This document shows positions 44,766 through 53,355 of a stretch of DNA of 64,000 nt, piece by piece. Each line of letters opens with the position of its first letter. Within the stretch, counting starts at the first letter, position 1. The notes under the pieces are model-generated. The model did not search any database and had not been told where the DNA came from. It was given only the letters and a program-made list of their open reading frames with translations. Source of the DNA: Granulimonas faecalis. GTDB lineage: Bacteria; Actinomycetota; Coriobacteriia; Coriobacteriales; Atopobiaceae. The stretch spans positions 532,501 to 596,500 of the forward strand of contig NZ_BQKC01000001.1 in the NCBI RefSeq assembly GCF_022834715.1, read 5' to 3'. A program made the translations under genes and the position numbers.

Positions 44766-45506
44766 TCAGGCGGTGATGACGCGCGTCTCGGCGGCGACCG
44801 CGGGGTCGCTGCGGTCGGAGACGACCGTGACGCGGTCCAGCGGGAGCACCCTGACGTTTAGGACCTCCCCGAACTTGGAGGAGTCGGCGAGCACGTAGGT
44901 CTCCTTGGCGTGCTCGGCCACCACCTGCTTCTTGTTGGACTCCTGCATGCTCGGCGTGGTGACCCCGAACCTGACGTCGACGCCGTTGGCCCCCAGGAAC
45001 GCCCGGTCGAACACGAAGCGCCCGACGTTCTCCTCGGTCATGGGGCCGTACACGGAGGAGAGGTCGGGGCTCAGGATGCCGCCCAGCATCACGAGGGTGG
45101 CGCAGGGGTCGGCACCTGCGAGGGAGAACGCGTCGGCGTTGGTGGTGACCACCGTGACCGGCCTCGCCATGAGGAGGGCGAGCAGGGCCGAGCAGGTGGA
45201 CCCGGAGTCCACGTAGACCGTCTCGCCGTCCTCCACGAGGGCGGCCGCCGCCGCCGCGATGGCGCGCTTCTCACCCACGTGGATGGCCGCCTTGACGCTG
45301 ATGGGTGTCTCGCGGGGGCCGCCGGCGGCCTTCACGGCGCCGCCGCTCAGGCGCTGGAGCCTGCCGTCCGCCTCGAGCTCGCGCACGTCGCGCCGGAGCG
45401 TCGACTCCGACACCTCGGGCAGGAGCTCCTGTATGTCGGAGAAGCGCACGACCTCCTCCTGGGAGAGGAGGTCGAGGATGGTCTGCTGACGCTTGTAGGG
45501 GATCAT
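44766..45506 (-). CDS. DeoR-family transcriptional regulator
   Basis: 246 residues. The N terminus IPYKRQQTILDLLSQEEVVR with VSESTLRRDVRELEADGRLQ is a DeoR helix-turn-helix; the C-terminal sensor domain has TVYVDSGSTCSALLALLMAR and VLADSSKFGEVLNVRVLPLD, the sugar-phosphate binding DeoRC region. It diverges from the isomerase-PTS genes at 45754 and very probably controls them through the decamer repeats in the 247-base gap. ATG at 45506. Confidence 0.92.
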   Translation of the reverse strand: MIPYKRQQTILDLLSQEEVVRFSDIQELLPEVSESTLRRDVRELEADGRLQRLSGGAVKAAGGPRETPISVKAAIHVGEKRAIAAAAAALVEDGETVYVDSGSTCSALLALLMARPVTVVTTNADAFSLAGADPCATLVMLGGILSPDLSSVYGPMTEENVGRFVFDRAFLGANGVDVRFGVTTPSMQESNKKQVVAEHAKETYVLADSSKFGEVLNVRVLPLDRVTVVSDRSDPAVAAETRVITA

Positions 45507-45547
45507 GGGCCCTCGTGTTCCCGATGGGGCCTTCTCGGCCCGGTGGT

Positions 45548-45587
45548 CGACTGTCTATGACTGTACATGACCGTCCATGAAAGAAAT
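45548..45587. promoter_or_regulatory. Direct decamer repeats, array 1 (putative DeoR-type operator)
   Basis: Four consecutive 10-bp units: CGACTGTCTA, TGACTGTACA, TGACCGTCCA and TGAAAGAAAT. DeoR-family proteins often bind tandem direct repeats. The array lies next to the regulator start, so autoregulation is likely. Confidence 0.6.
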
Positions 45588-45628
45588 CTACCGCTCGCGG
45601 GAGATTACCTACCGTTCATCCCATGGAA

Positions 45629-45688
45629 TGACCCTAAGTGACAGGAAATGATAGTTTCCAACTCTGAGTGACAGTTTGTGACGGTATA
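45629..45688. promoter_or_regulatory. Direct decamer repeats, array 2
   Basis: Six 10-bp registers: TGACCCTAAG, TGACAGGAAA, TGATAGTTTC, CAACTCTGAG, TGACAGTTTG, TGACGGTATA. Five begin TGAY. Ten-base period puts each unit on nearly the same face of the helix. Confidence 0.6.
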
Positions 45689-45699
45689 GTCCTTCTCAA

Positions 45700-45739
45700 C
45701 GACTGCAAATGAACGTGGTTGACAGGAATTGACGGAAGA
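45700..45739. promoter_or_regulatory. Direct decamer repeats, array 3
   Basis: Four units: CGACTGCAAA, TGAACGTGGT, TGACAGGAAT, TGACGGAAGA, ending 14 bases before the isomerase start and overlapping its ribosome-binding region. Bound protein here could block transcription or the transcript start. Confidence 0.6.
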
Positions 45740-45753
45740 GAAGGAGACGCCCC

Positions 45754-46683
45754 ATGAAACTGGCCACCCGCATCAACTCGTTCCTCTCGGAGGCGGACGG
45801 CGACCTCGCCTCCGTGCTCCAGGAGTTCTCGGGGCTCGGCCTCACCCACTGCGACTTCAACTATCCCGAGCACGTGGAGGGCCTGCTCGCGGCCGACCTC
45901 AAGGCCATGCTCGACGCCAACGGGCTCGAGGCCAACGGCGTCGCCGTGCGCTTCCGCAGGCACTTCCTCAACGGCGAGTTCGGCAACGCCGACCCCGCGG
46001 TCGCCGCCGACGCCCTCGCCCTCGCCAAGGAGGGCACCGACTACTGCCGTGCCATCGGCGGCAGGGTGGTCACCCTCTGGCTGGGCTTCGACGGCTTCGA
46101 CTACCCCTTCCAGGCCGACTACCGCCGCATGTGGGACGCCGTCGCCTCGGCCTTCCGCGAGCTCTGCGACTACGCCCCCGACGTGCTCTTCTCCATCGAG
46201 TACAAGCCCTTCGAGGAGCGCTCCTTCGCCTTCATCGACAGCTTCGGGCTCGTGCTCGCCATGATCGACGAGATCGACCGCCCCAACATCGGCGCCACCC
46301 TCGACTACTGCCACATGCTCATGAAGCATGACAACCCCGCGTACGGCGCCGACATCCTCGGCTCCAGGGGGCGCCTCTTCGGCGTCCACCTCAACGACGG
46401 CTACGGGCGCTTCGACGACGGCCTCATGGTGGGCACCGTCACCCTGCCCCAGACCCTCGAGTTCCTCTACTACGTGAAGAAGCACGGCTTCGACCACGCC
46501 GTCTACTTCGACACCTTCCCCAAGCGCGAGCGCGCGGCCGCCGAGTGCGCGGCCAACGTCGCCATGGTGCGCCGCATCGACGAGACCATCGACCGCCTGG
46601 GCCTCGACCGCATCCAGGCCGCCGTGGACGCCAACGACGGCGTGGGCGTGAGCCGCCTCGTGCTCGACGCCTTCATGAAGTGA
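45754..46683 (+). CDS. Sugar phosphate isomerase/epimerase (xylose isomerase-like TIM barrel)
   Basis: 309 residues. Metal-site strands of the AP-endonuclease-2/xylose-isomerase fold are visible: FSIEYKPFEERSFAF (Glu), GATLDYCHMLMKHDN (Asp and His), LFGVHLNDGYG (His) and HAVYFDTFPK (Asp). Substrate not predictable; the PTS next door suggests a sugar phosphate or sugar acid. ATG at 45754 follows AGAGAAGGAGACGCCCC. Expression is probably controlled by the decamer arrays. Confidence 0.85.
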   Translation: MKLATRINSFLSEADGDLASVLQEFSGLGLTHCDFNYPEHVEGLLAADLKAMLDANGLEANGVAVRFRRHFLNGEFGNADPAVAADALALAKEGTDYCRAIGGRVVTLWLGFDGFDYPFQADYRRMWDAVASAFRELCDYAPDVLFSIEYKPFEERSFAFIDSFGLVLAMIDEIDRPNIGATLDYCHMLMKHDNPAYGADILGSRGRLFGVHLNDGYGRFDDGLMVGTVTLPQTLEFLYYVKKHGFDHAVYFDTFPKRERAAAECAANVAMVRRIDETIDRLGLDRIQAAVDANDGVGVSRLVLDAFMK

Positions 46684-46713
46684 GCCCCGGAGAAACGGAG
46701 AGAGGAAACCACG

Positions 46714-48080
46714 ATGGACTACAAAGTGACGGCCGAGAGGATCCTCGAGTACGTCGGCGGCCCCGAGAACGTCGCGAACGTCTCCCACTGCGCCACGCGC
46801 CTGCGCCTCATCCTCAAGGACGAGTCCTTGGCCGACGACGACGCCATCCGCGCCCTCGACGGCATCCCCAACGTGGCCCACGGGTCGGGCCAGTACCAGA
46901 TCCTCGTGGGCATCAACGTGCCCAAGCTCTACGAGCGGTTCCAGCCGCTGGTGACGGGCGGCGCCGCCGAGACGGCCGCGGCCGTCGACGAGGGCGGCAG
47001 CCCCGTCACCAATGTGTTCAGCGCCATCTCGGCGATCTTCTCGCCGCTTCTGGCCCCCCTGGCCGGCTCCGGCGTGCTCCGCGGCCTCCTGATCCTGTGC
47101 ACCCAGCTGGGGTGGATCGCGGAGGGCTCGAGCACCTACACGATCCTCTACTCCGCGTCGATGGCCGTGTTCTACTTCCTCCCTGTGCTCCTCGCCGTGA
47201 GCGCGGCCAAGCGCTTCGGCGCCAACCCCTACATCTCGGCCCTCATCGGCGCGGCCCTCATCTACCCGGACTTCCTGGGCCTCATGGGCGACGTGGGCAA
47301 CGGCGCCATGGGCGACTTCTTCGGCATCCCCGTCGTGCTCATGAACTACAGCTCCACCGTCATCCCCATCATCCTGGCCATCTGGGTCTACAGCCACCTC
47401 TTCAAGCTTCTCGACTCCAAGGTGCCGGAGGACCTGCAGCTCGTCGTCACGCCCCTCGTGTCGCTCGTCGTGATGGTCCCCCTGACCATGATCGTGATCG
47501 GCCCCATCGGCGTGTACGGCGGCGAGGTCATCGCCGCGGGCGTCAACTGGCTCCTCGGTGTGTCCGGCATGGTCGCCGGCGCCGTGGTGGGCGGCGGCTG
47601 GTCGGTGCTCGTCTCCGTGGGCATGCACTGGGCCGTGAACCCCATCATGATCAACAACATCGCGCAGAATGGCATGGACTACATCTGCCCCATGACCTTC
47701 GCCTGCAACTTCGCCGTCATCGGCGTCGCCCTCGGCGTCTTCCTCAAGGCCAAGGACCGCGACGTGAAGAGTTTTCCCTCACCGGCGTGATCACCATCGT
47801 GCTCTCCGCCATCATCGAGCCCACGCTCTTCGGCCTGCTTGTGAAGAACAAGCGCCTCTTCCTGGCCCAGATAGTCGCGGGCGCCGTGGGCGGCGCGGTC
47901 CTCGGCCTCCTGCAGGTGCACACCACCGCCTTCGTGTTCGGCTCCGTGGTGACCTTCCCCGCCTTCATCTCGGCCGACATGATGAACTTCGTGAACGCCA
48001 TGATCGGCCTCGGCATCTCCACCGTGCTCGGGGCGGTGCTCGGGTACGCCTTCTGCAAGAAGGACGAGAAGCTGGTGTAG
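46714..48080 (+). pseudogene. PTS EIIBC, glucose/beta-glucoside superfamily, with a frameshift
   Basis: The first frame (46714-47790) holds the IIB domain with phospho-cysteine C26 in NVSHCATRLR and most of IIC up to FLKAKDRDVK, then runs into SFPSPA and a TGA. The continuation, EFSLTGVITIVLSAIIEPTL to FCKKDEKLV, is in the -1 frame and ends at 48080. One missing G in AAGAG near 47767-47771 (expected AAGGAG) would explain it. The C-terminal part includes the IIC membrane end, so the first ORF alone is likely inactive. Sequencing error, true mutation or recoding are possible; no good slippery heptamer is present. IIBC members import sugars such as sucrose, trehalose or MurNAc. Confidence 0.8.
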
Positions 48081-48089
48081 CGACCGTCC

Positions 48090-48125
48090 GGGTGCCCGTC
48101 CCGCAGGGCGGGCACCCCATTTTTC
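48090..48125 (+). terminator. Intrinsic terminator between PTS EIIBC and IIA
   Basis: GGGTGCCCG and CGGGCACCC arms (with inner CC/GG) are followed by CATTTTTC. It lies inside the operon, so it would lower IIA expression from the upstream promoter unless partially read through. Confidence 0.7.
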
Positions 48126-48139
48126 AGAGAGGAGAGGCC

Positions 48140-48658
48140 ATGGGTCTCTTTGACAGGTTCAAGAAAGGGCCGGCGAGGCCCGACGCGGTGCCGTGCCACT
48201 GGGAGCCCCTGACTGTGCTCTCGCCGGTCGACGGTGAGGCGGTCGCTCTCGCGGACGTCCCCGACGACGCGTTCTCCCAGGGGCTCCTGGGGCAGGGGCT
48301 CGCCGTGAGGCCGAGCGGGCGGACGGTCTTCTCGCCCGTGGACGGCACTGTGGCCGCCCTGGTGGGCTCCGGCCACGCCGTCGGGCTCGAGACGGCAGAC
48401 GGCACGGAGGTCCTCGTGCATGTGGGCGTGGACACCGTGGCCATGGAGGGGGAGGGCTTCACGGCCTACGTCTCCCAGGGCGATGCCGTGAGGGCGGGGC
48501 AGCCGCTGCTGGGGTTCGACCCCGACGCCATCGCGGCGGCCGGCCATCCCGACGAGGTGATGGTGCTCGTCTCCAACTCCGCCGAGTACGGCGCCGTCAC
48601 GCCGGTGGCCCCGGGCCCTGTCAGGGCAGGGGAGCGGGTCGTCGCCCTCGTCCGGTAG
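48140..48658 (+). CDS. PTS subunit IIA, glucose family
   Basis: 172 residues. TVLSPVDGEAVALADVPDDA opens the domain; the two active-site histidines are H79 (GSGHAVGLE) and H94 (EVLVHVGVDTV, the phospho-acceptor). It would phosphorylate the IIB domain of the upstream gene and might act as a general IIA-Glc. ATG at 48140 follows AGAGAGGAGAGGCC. Confidence 0.92.
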   Translation: MGLFDRFKKGPARPDAVPCHWEPLTVLSPVDGEAVALADVPDDAFSQGLLGQGLAVRPSGRTVFSPVDGTVAALVGSGHAVGLETADGTEVLVHVGVDTVAMEGEGFTAYVSQGDAVRAGQPLLGFDPDAIAAAGHPDEVMVLVSNSAEYGAVTPVAPGPVRAGERVVALVR

Positions 48659-48680
48659 CCCGGGTCGGGCCGATAAGAGA

Positions 48681-48723
48681 GGCGGGACCCCCGCCCCGGA
48701 AGGGGAGGGGGTCCCGCCTTTTT
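48681..48723 (+). terminator. Intrinsic terminator after PTS IIA
   Basis: GGCGGGACCCCC (48681-48692) pairs with GGGGGTCCCGCC (48707-48718), and TTTTT follows. It closes the isomerase-PTS operon. The next gene is convergent. Confidence 0.87.
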
Positions 48724-48741
48724 CTCCCGATGCCGGGTTCT

Positions 48742-49662
48742 CTACGCCTCTTCGAAGGCCGCGCAGACAGCGTCCAGGATCACGCTCGCGATCATCTGGG
48801 CGCGGTTGCTCGTGAAGCTGCCGTCGTACTCGTTGGCGTCGGCCGGCAGCTGGATGCGCACGTAGGGCGGGCGGTGCCGGCTGGCGGCCAGGGAGGTGCG
48901 CAGGCGCCGCGGGAGGTCGTCGCCGCAGCGGTCCACGTGCACGGAGGTCACGCCCGGCTGGGCCTCCGGGTCGTCGCAGACGAGCTCGAGGATGGCGGTC
49001 ACATCCCCGGGCACCTCGTCGAGGCTGTTGTAGAGGGCGAGGCCGGAGTCCTCGCTCGTGGCGCTCGCGAGGTTCCAGATGCGGCCGGCCACCGTGCGGG
49101 CGATGGGCCCGTCGGCGAACAGGGCCAGGTCGTTGTCCTCGAGCACGGAGGCCGCCCGGGCGAAGCCGATGCCCGCCTGGGGCACCGGCCCCTGGGCCTC
49201 CTTGCCGCCCCACACGTGGTAGAGGCGCCAGATGGCCTGGAACGTGTCCTGGAAGCACATGCCGTCGGCCAGCATGCCCACGTTGTCCTGGAACTGCTTG
49301 ACAGCCGCCTCGGTGTGGGCGCCGAAGCAGCCGTCGATCTCCCCGCAGGAGAAGCCGAGGATGGACAGCGCGTTCTGCATGGTGCGGACGTCGTTGCCCT
49401 TGAAGTTGGGCAGGCGCAGGTAGAGGGTGCGGTCGCCCATGTGGTAACCCTCGTCCACGAGGGACGACCACATGGTGGCGTCGACGTCGCGCCCGGCCTC
49501 GAGGCCGTGGGCACGGCGGAAGGCCAGGACCGCCTCGGCGGTGGAGGGGCCGAAGCGCTCGGCATCGCGCTCGTCGGGGGCGATGGCGTAGCCGAGGGAG
49601 ACGAGACGGTCCTGCACGTCCTCCACGGCGATGCCGTCCATCCCTTCCTTGATTGGATCCAT
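48742..49662 (-). CDS. Peptidoglycan-binding domain protein of unknown function
   Basis: 306 residues. Two PG_binding_1-like repeats fill the first half: AVEDVQDRLVSLGYAIAP to FRRAHGLEAGRDVDATMW, and VRTMQNALSILGFSCGEIDG to VKQFQDNVGMLADGMCFQ. The C-terminal 140 residues (from about GIGFARAASVLEDNDLALFA) are not recognised and have no clear amidase residues. There is no signal peptide, so export, if any, is not classical. ATG at 49662 follows AAAGGAGCACC. Confidence 0.65.
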   Translation of the reverse strand: MDPIKEGMDGIAVEDVQDRLVSLGYAIAPDERDAERFGPSTAEAVLAFRRAHGLEAGRDVDATMWSSLVDEGYHMGDRTLYLRLPNFKGNDVRTMQNALSILGFSCGEIDGCFGAHTEAAVKQFQDNVGMLADGMCFQDTFQAIWRLYHVWGGKEAQGPVPQAGIGFARAASVLEDNDLALFADGPIARTVAGRIWNLASATSEDSGLALYNSLDEVPGDVTAILELVCDDPEAQPGVTSVHVDRCGDDLPRRLRTSLAASRHRPPYVRIQLPADANEYDGSFTSNRAQMIASVILDAVCAAFEEA

Positions 49663-49719
49663 GGTGCTCCTTTTTGTACAGGTGGTGCGTGGTGCGGTGC
49701 CCGGGCGGGCCGGGCGGTG

Positions 49720-50775
49720 TCAGGCGGTGCGGGAGACGAAGAACGAGGGCATGGCCAGGAGGGCGTCGAGGGCCTCGCCGGGCACGAGCCCCGCGTCCTC
49801 GAGGCGCGTGGCGGCGCGGTCCGCGAGGTCCGCGGCATAGGCGCGGGCGTGGTCCACGGCGCCGGTGGCCTCGAGGATGGAGACGGCGCGTGAGAGACCT
49901 GCGGGGTCGGACGTGCCCGACTCGAGGATCCGCCGGAGCTCGGAGGCCTGCTCGGCCGTGCCGTGCCCCAGGGCCCAGCAGACCATGAGGGTGCGCTTGC
50001 CCTCGGTGATGTCGCTCCGGAAGTCCTTTCCCTGGGCGGCGGGGTCGCCGACGACGTTGAGGACGTCGTCTTGGATCTGGAAGGCGAGCCCGGCGTCGAG
50101 GCCGAAGGAGCGCAGGGCGTCCACCTGGGCCGACGGGGCCCCGGCCACCATGGCGCCCAGGGCCAGCGGCGAGGCGGCCGAGTAGTGCGCCGTCTTGAGG
50201 GTGGCCATGGCCAGGTAGTCCTCGCAGGTCACGTCCCAGCGGCCGTCGCGGGCCCAGCCGAGGTCGAGGGCCTGGCCCTCGACGGTGCGCATCATCATCT
50301 CGCAGAGCTCCACCATGACGGCGTGGCGGCAGGCGGCGGGCACGCGCGTGTCGTCGGCCACGCAGGCGAAGCTCTCCACGAGGGAGAGGTCGCCGGCGTT
50401 GATCGCCAGCCCATCCCCTTCGGAGCGGTGCAGGCAGGGGACACCGCGGCGGGTCTCGGACTCGTCGGCGATGTCGTCGTGGATGAGCGCCGCGCTCTGG
50501 AAGTGCTCCACGGCCGCCGCCACGGGCATGGCCGCCGACTCGTCGCCGCCGGTGACGGCGCAGCCCATGAGCACGAGGGCCGGACGGATGCGCTTGCCGC
50601 CGTGGGCCGAGAAGTCCTGGAGGGGGCGGTAGAGGTAGCGGCGCAGGTCGTCGGTGGGGACGAGCGCGTAGGCGGCCGCGAGCTCGGCGTCCACGGCGTC
50701 GCGGCGCGCGGCCACGTAGTCGGGGAACGCCTGGGGCACGGCCGCGGACGGGGAGGCGGGCGCCACGTCAGGCAC
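49720..50775 (-). CDS. Polyprenyl diphosphate synthase (trans-isoprenyl type)
   Basis: 351 residues. The two aspartate-rich motifs are IHDDIADESETRRG (first, DDxxD) and FQIQDDVLNVVGDPAAQGKD (second). GGKRIRPALVLMGCAV binds the isopentenyl diphosphate. It elongates isoprenoid chains for membrane or wall carriers; chain length is not predictable. The 8-base overlap with galE suggests cotranscription. Confidence 0.9.
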   Translation of the reverse strand: MPDVAPASPSAAVPQAFPDYVAARRDAVDAELAAAYALVPTDDLRRYLYRPLQDFSAHGGKRIRPALVLMGCAVTGGDESAAMPVAAAVEHFQSAALIHDDIADESETRRGVPCLHRSEGDGLAINAGDLSLVESFACVADDTRVPAACRHAVMVELCEMMMRTVEGQALDLGWARDGRWDVTCEDYLAMATLKTAHYSAASPLALGAMVAGAPSAQVDALRSFGLDAGLAFQIQDDVLNVVGDPAAQGKDFRSDITEGKRTLMVCWALGHGTAEQASELRRILESGTSDPAGLSRAVSILEATGAVDHARAYAADLADRAATRLEDAGLVPGEALDALLAMPSFFVSRTA

Positions 50776-51820
50776 CGAGCCCGTCGGGGTTCTTGGACTG
50801 CCAGTTCCAGGAGTCGCGGCACATGTCGGCGAGGTCGTAGCGGGCCTTCCAGCCCATCTCGCGCCCGGCCTTGGCGCAGTCGGCGTAGTTCTCGGCGACG
50901 TCGCCGGCGCGGCGGGCCTCCACGACGTAGGGGATCTCGTGGCCGCAGGCCTCGGAGAAGCACTTGACGACGTCGAGCACAGAGGAGCCCACGCCGGTGC
51001 CCAGGTTGAACACCTCGACGCCGCATCGCCCGTTCATCCAGGCGAGGGCGGCCACATGGCCGGCGGCCAGGTCGCACACGTGGATGTAGTCGCGCACGCC
51101 GGTGCCGTCGGGGGTGGGGTAGTCGTCGCCGAAGACATGGACGGCCTCGCGTTTGCCCACAGCGGTCTGGGCCACGTAGGGCACGAGGTTGTTGGGGATG
51201 CCCTTGGGGTCCTCGCCGATGAGGCCGGAGGGGTGGGCGCCGATGGGGTTGAAGTAGCGGAGCAGCACGACGTCCCACTCGGGGTCGGCCACGGTGAGGT
51301 CGGTGAGGACCTGCTCGATCATCCACTTGGTCCAGCCGTAGGGGTTGGTGGCCGGCTTCTTGGGGGAGTCCTCGGTGAGGGGCAGGGCGTCGGGGTCGCC
51401 GTAGACGGTGGCCGAGCTGGAGAAGATGATGGCCTTGCAGCCGGCCTCGCGCATGACCTCGCAGAGGGTGAGGGTGCCGCCGATGTTGTTGCTGTAGTAC
51501 TCGAGCGGCTTCTCGACGGACTCGCCGACGGCCTTGAAGCCGGCGAAGTGGATCACGCGGTCGACGTCGTGGCGCGCGAAGACCTCCTCGAGGGCGGCGC
51601 GGTCGCAGATGTCCACCTCGTGGAAGGTGCAGCGGGAGAAGGCCTCGTCGCCCACGATCCGGTGGATGCGGTCGAGGACGCGGGGGCTGGAGTTGGAGAG
51701 GTCGTCCACGATCACGACGTGGTAGCCGTTCTCGAGCAGGTCGACGACGGTGTGGCTGCCGATGAAGCCGGCGCCTCCGGTGACGAGGACGCAGGTGTCC
51801 TCAGGCTTCTTGGAATCCAT
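50768..51820 (-). CDS. galE: UDP-glucose 4-epimerase
   Basis: 350 residues, extended SDR. NAD loop VLVTGGAGFIGSHTVVDLLE, FSSSATVYGDPD and the catalytic YxxxK in NPYGWTKWMIEQV; RYFNPIGAHPSGLIGEDPKG and VRDYIHVCDLAAGHVAAL are GalE-specific. It converts UDP-glucose to UDP-galactose. ATG at 51820 was chosen as the family start; an in-frame upstream extension overlaps the neighbouring terminator and has no SDR match. Confidence 0.94.
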   Translation of the reverse strand: MDSKKPEDTCVLVTGGAGFIGSHTVVDLLENGYHVVIVDDLSNSSPRVLDRIHRIVGDEAFSRCTFHEVDICDRAALEEVFARHDVDRVIHFAGFKAVGESVEKPLEYYSNNIGGTLTLCEVMREAGCKAIIFSSSATVYGDPDALPLTEDSPKKPATNPYGWTKWMIEQVLTDLTVADPEWDVVLLRYFNPIGAHPSGLIGEDPKGIPNNLVPYVAQTAVGKREAVHVFGDDYPTPDGTGVRDYIHVCDLAAGHVAALAWMNGRCGVEVFNLGTGVGSSVLDVVKCFSEACGHEIPYVVEARRAGDVAENYADCAKAGREMGWKARYDLADMCRDSWNWQSKNPDGLGA

Positions 51821-51868
51821 GGTTCTCCTCGCAACAAGAGACTTGAACGTGCACCCCACCATAAGGCC

Positions 51869-51902
51869 AATGGGCCGGCCTCCGAATGGAGACCGGCCCA
51901 TT
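51869..51902 (-). terminator. Hairpin terminator between the NADH oxidase gene and galE
   Basis: AATGGGCCGG and CCGGCCCATT are 10-bp arms about 14 bases apart. Read on the minus strand it lies 30 bases after the oxidase stop, but the T-tract (GGCCTTAT) is weak. Confidence 0.6.
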
Positions 51903-51931
51903 TGCGGGAGAAAACCGTATGGGTGAGCGCT

Positions 51932-53272
51932 CTACACGAGGCCTGCCGCCTTCATGGACACCGACCCGATGTAGTTGACGGGGTTGGAGAAGTTGGGCTG
52001 GAAGAGCAGGTCCACCTGGGCCAGCTGCTCCACCGTCATCTTGTTGGCAATGGCGATGGACACGGCGTTGGCGGCCTGGGCCACGTCGGGCTCAGTGGAG
52101 AAGAACTGGGCGCCCTTGACCTGGCGCGTCTCGGGGTCGAAGACCAAAGTGGCAGTCACCGGCGCCGTGGTGAGCATGAAGTCGGGGCGGTAGTTTTCAG
52201 TCACCGTGGTGCTCTCGAGGGAGAGGCCGCGCACGGCGCCGCCCTCCACGGTAAGGCCCGTGGCGGCGAGGCTGTACTCGTAGAGCTGGACGGCCGAGGT
52301 GGCCTGGGTGCCGGCGTAGGCGATCGTGGGCTCGACGATGTTGGCGCCGACGAGCGAGGCCTGGCGCACGGCGTTGGTGGCCAGCGGGATGTAGTCCTCC
52401 TTGCCCGTGGGGTTGAAGAGGATGGACGCGGCGTCGCCGGCCGCGAAGACGCCCGGCACGGAGGTGCGCAGGTACTCGTCCACGCGGATGGCGCCGTTGG
52501 GCATCATGTCGAGCTGCCCGTCGAAGAGGTCGGTGCGGGGTAAAAAGCCCAGGCCGAGGATGGCGTAGTCGGCGGTATAGGCGCCCTTGTCGGTGGTGAC
52601 GGTGACGGCGCTGTCGCTCGACTCGAAGGCCACGACCTTCTCGCCCAGGGCGAGCTCGACGCCGTGGTCGGCAAAGGCGCGCTCCATCTGGTCGGTCACG
52701 TCGGCGTCGAAGTTCTTGGCCAGGACGCGGGGCAGCGCGTCTACGAGGACCACGCGCTTGCCGGCCTCGGAGAGCTGATCGGCGAGCTCGGAGCCGATGT
52801 AGCCGGCACCGATCACGGCAACGGAGTCGGCGTCGCCGCAGAGCTCCTTGACGCGCAGGGCGTCGTCCCAGTTCTTGCAGTGGAGCACGCGGCCGCCGTC
52901 GATGCCGGGGATGGGCGGCAAAACGGGCTTGGAGCCGGTGGTGACCACGAGGTAGTCGAAGTCGCAGGCGCCCTTCTCGTCGGTCTGGAGGTCGGTCCAC
53001 TCCACGTGCTTGGTGGCGGCGTCGGCGCTGACGACGTCGGTGTGCATGTGCACATGGGCGCCGGCGTCGGCGAGGGCGGCGGGGGAGCTGTAGAACATCC
53101 GATTGGGGTCGCTCACGTGGTCGCCCACCCAAAGGGCGATGCCGCACGAGAGGAACGACACGGTGTCGTTGCGCTCGAAGACGTGGACCTCCCAGTCGGG
53201 ATGGGCCTTGAGGATGGAGACGGTGGCGAACACACCGGCGTGGGTGCATCCGATGACGGCGACTTTGGCCAT
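51932..53272 (-). CDS. NADH oxidase / CoA-disulfide reductase family flavoenzyme
   Basis: 446 residues. VAVIGCTHAGVFATVSILKA binds FAD and supplies H11; redox-active C43 lies in SFLSCGIALWVG. The NADH loop is VAVIGAGYIGSELADQLSEA, and VFAAGDAASILFNPTGKEDY the second FAD contact. H and C at these sites fit water-forming NADH oxidases, which protect anaerobes from oxygen and regenerate NAD+; CoA-disulfide reductase is the alternative. ATG at 53272 follows AGAAGGAAGG. Confidence 0.9.
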   Translation of the reverse strand: MAKVAVIGCTHAGVFATVSILKAHPDWEVHVFERNDTVSFLSCGIALWVGDHVSDPNRMFYSSPAALADAGAHVHMHTDVVSADAATKHVEWTDLQTDEKGACDFDYLVVTTGSKPVLPPIPGIDGGRVLHCKNWDDALRVKELCGDADSVAVIGAGYIGSELADQLSEAGKRVVLVDALPRVLAKNFDADVTDQMERAFADHGVELALGEKVVAFESSDSAVTVTTDKGAYTADYAILGLGFLPRTDLFDGQLDMMPNGAIRVDEYLRTSVPGVFAAGDAASILFNPTGKEDYIPLATNAVRQASLVGANIVEPTIAYAGTQATSAVQLYEYSLAATGLTVEGGAVRGLSLESTTVTENYRPDFMLTTAPVTATLVFDPETRQVKGAQFFSTEPDVAQAANAVSIAIANKMTVEQLAQVDLLFQPNFSNPVNYIGSVSMKAAGLV

Positions 53273-53355
53273 GACGAACCTTCCTTCTGACGATGTGCCT
53301 TACATCAGAGATGCTACCCGCTTGACGCAGAGGAAGGCCGCGGGACGCCTCGGTC

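Noticed and set aside
45548-45739. CRISPR-like array
   Set aside because: Units are 10 bp, contiguous and degenerate, with no spacers; they fit regulator binding sites instead.
47761-47790. Programmed -1 frameshift in EIIBC
   Set aside because: The only candidate slippery run (TTTTCCC) re-pairs poorly in the A site, and such recoding is not known for PTS EIIBC; a deleted G is simpler.
53281-53355. Promoter with TTGACG on the plus strand
   Set aside because: It points toward the antisense of the NADH oxidase upstream region and has no -10 box at proper spacing.
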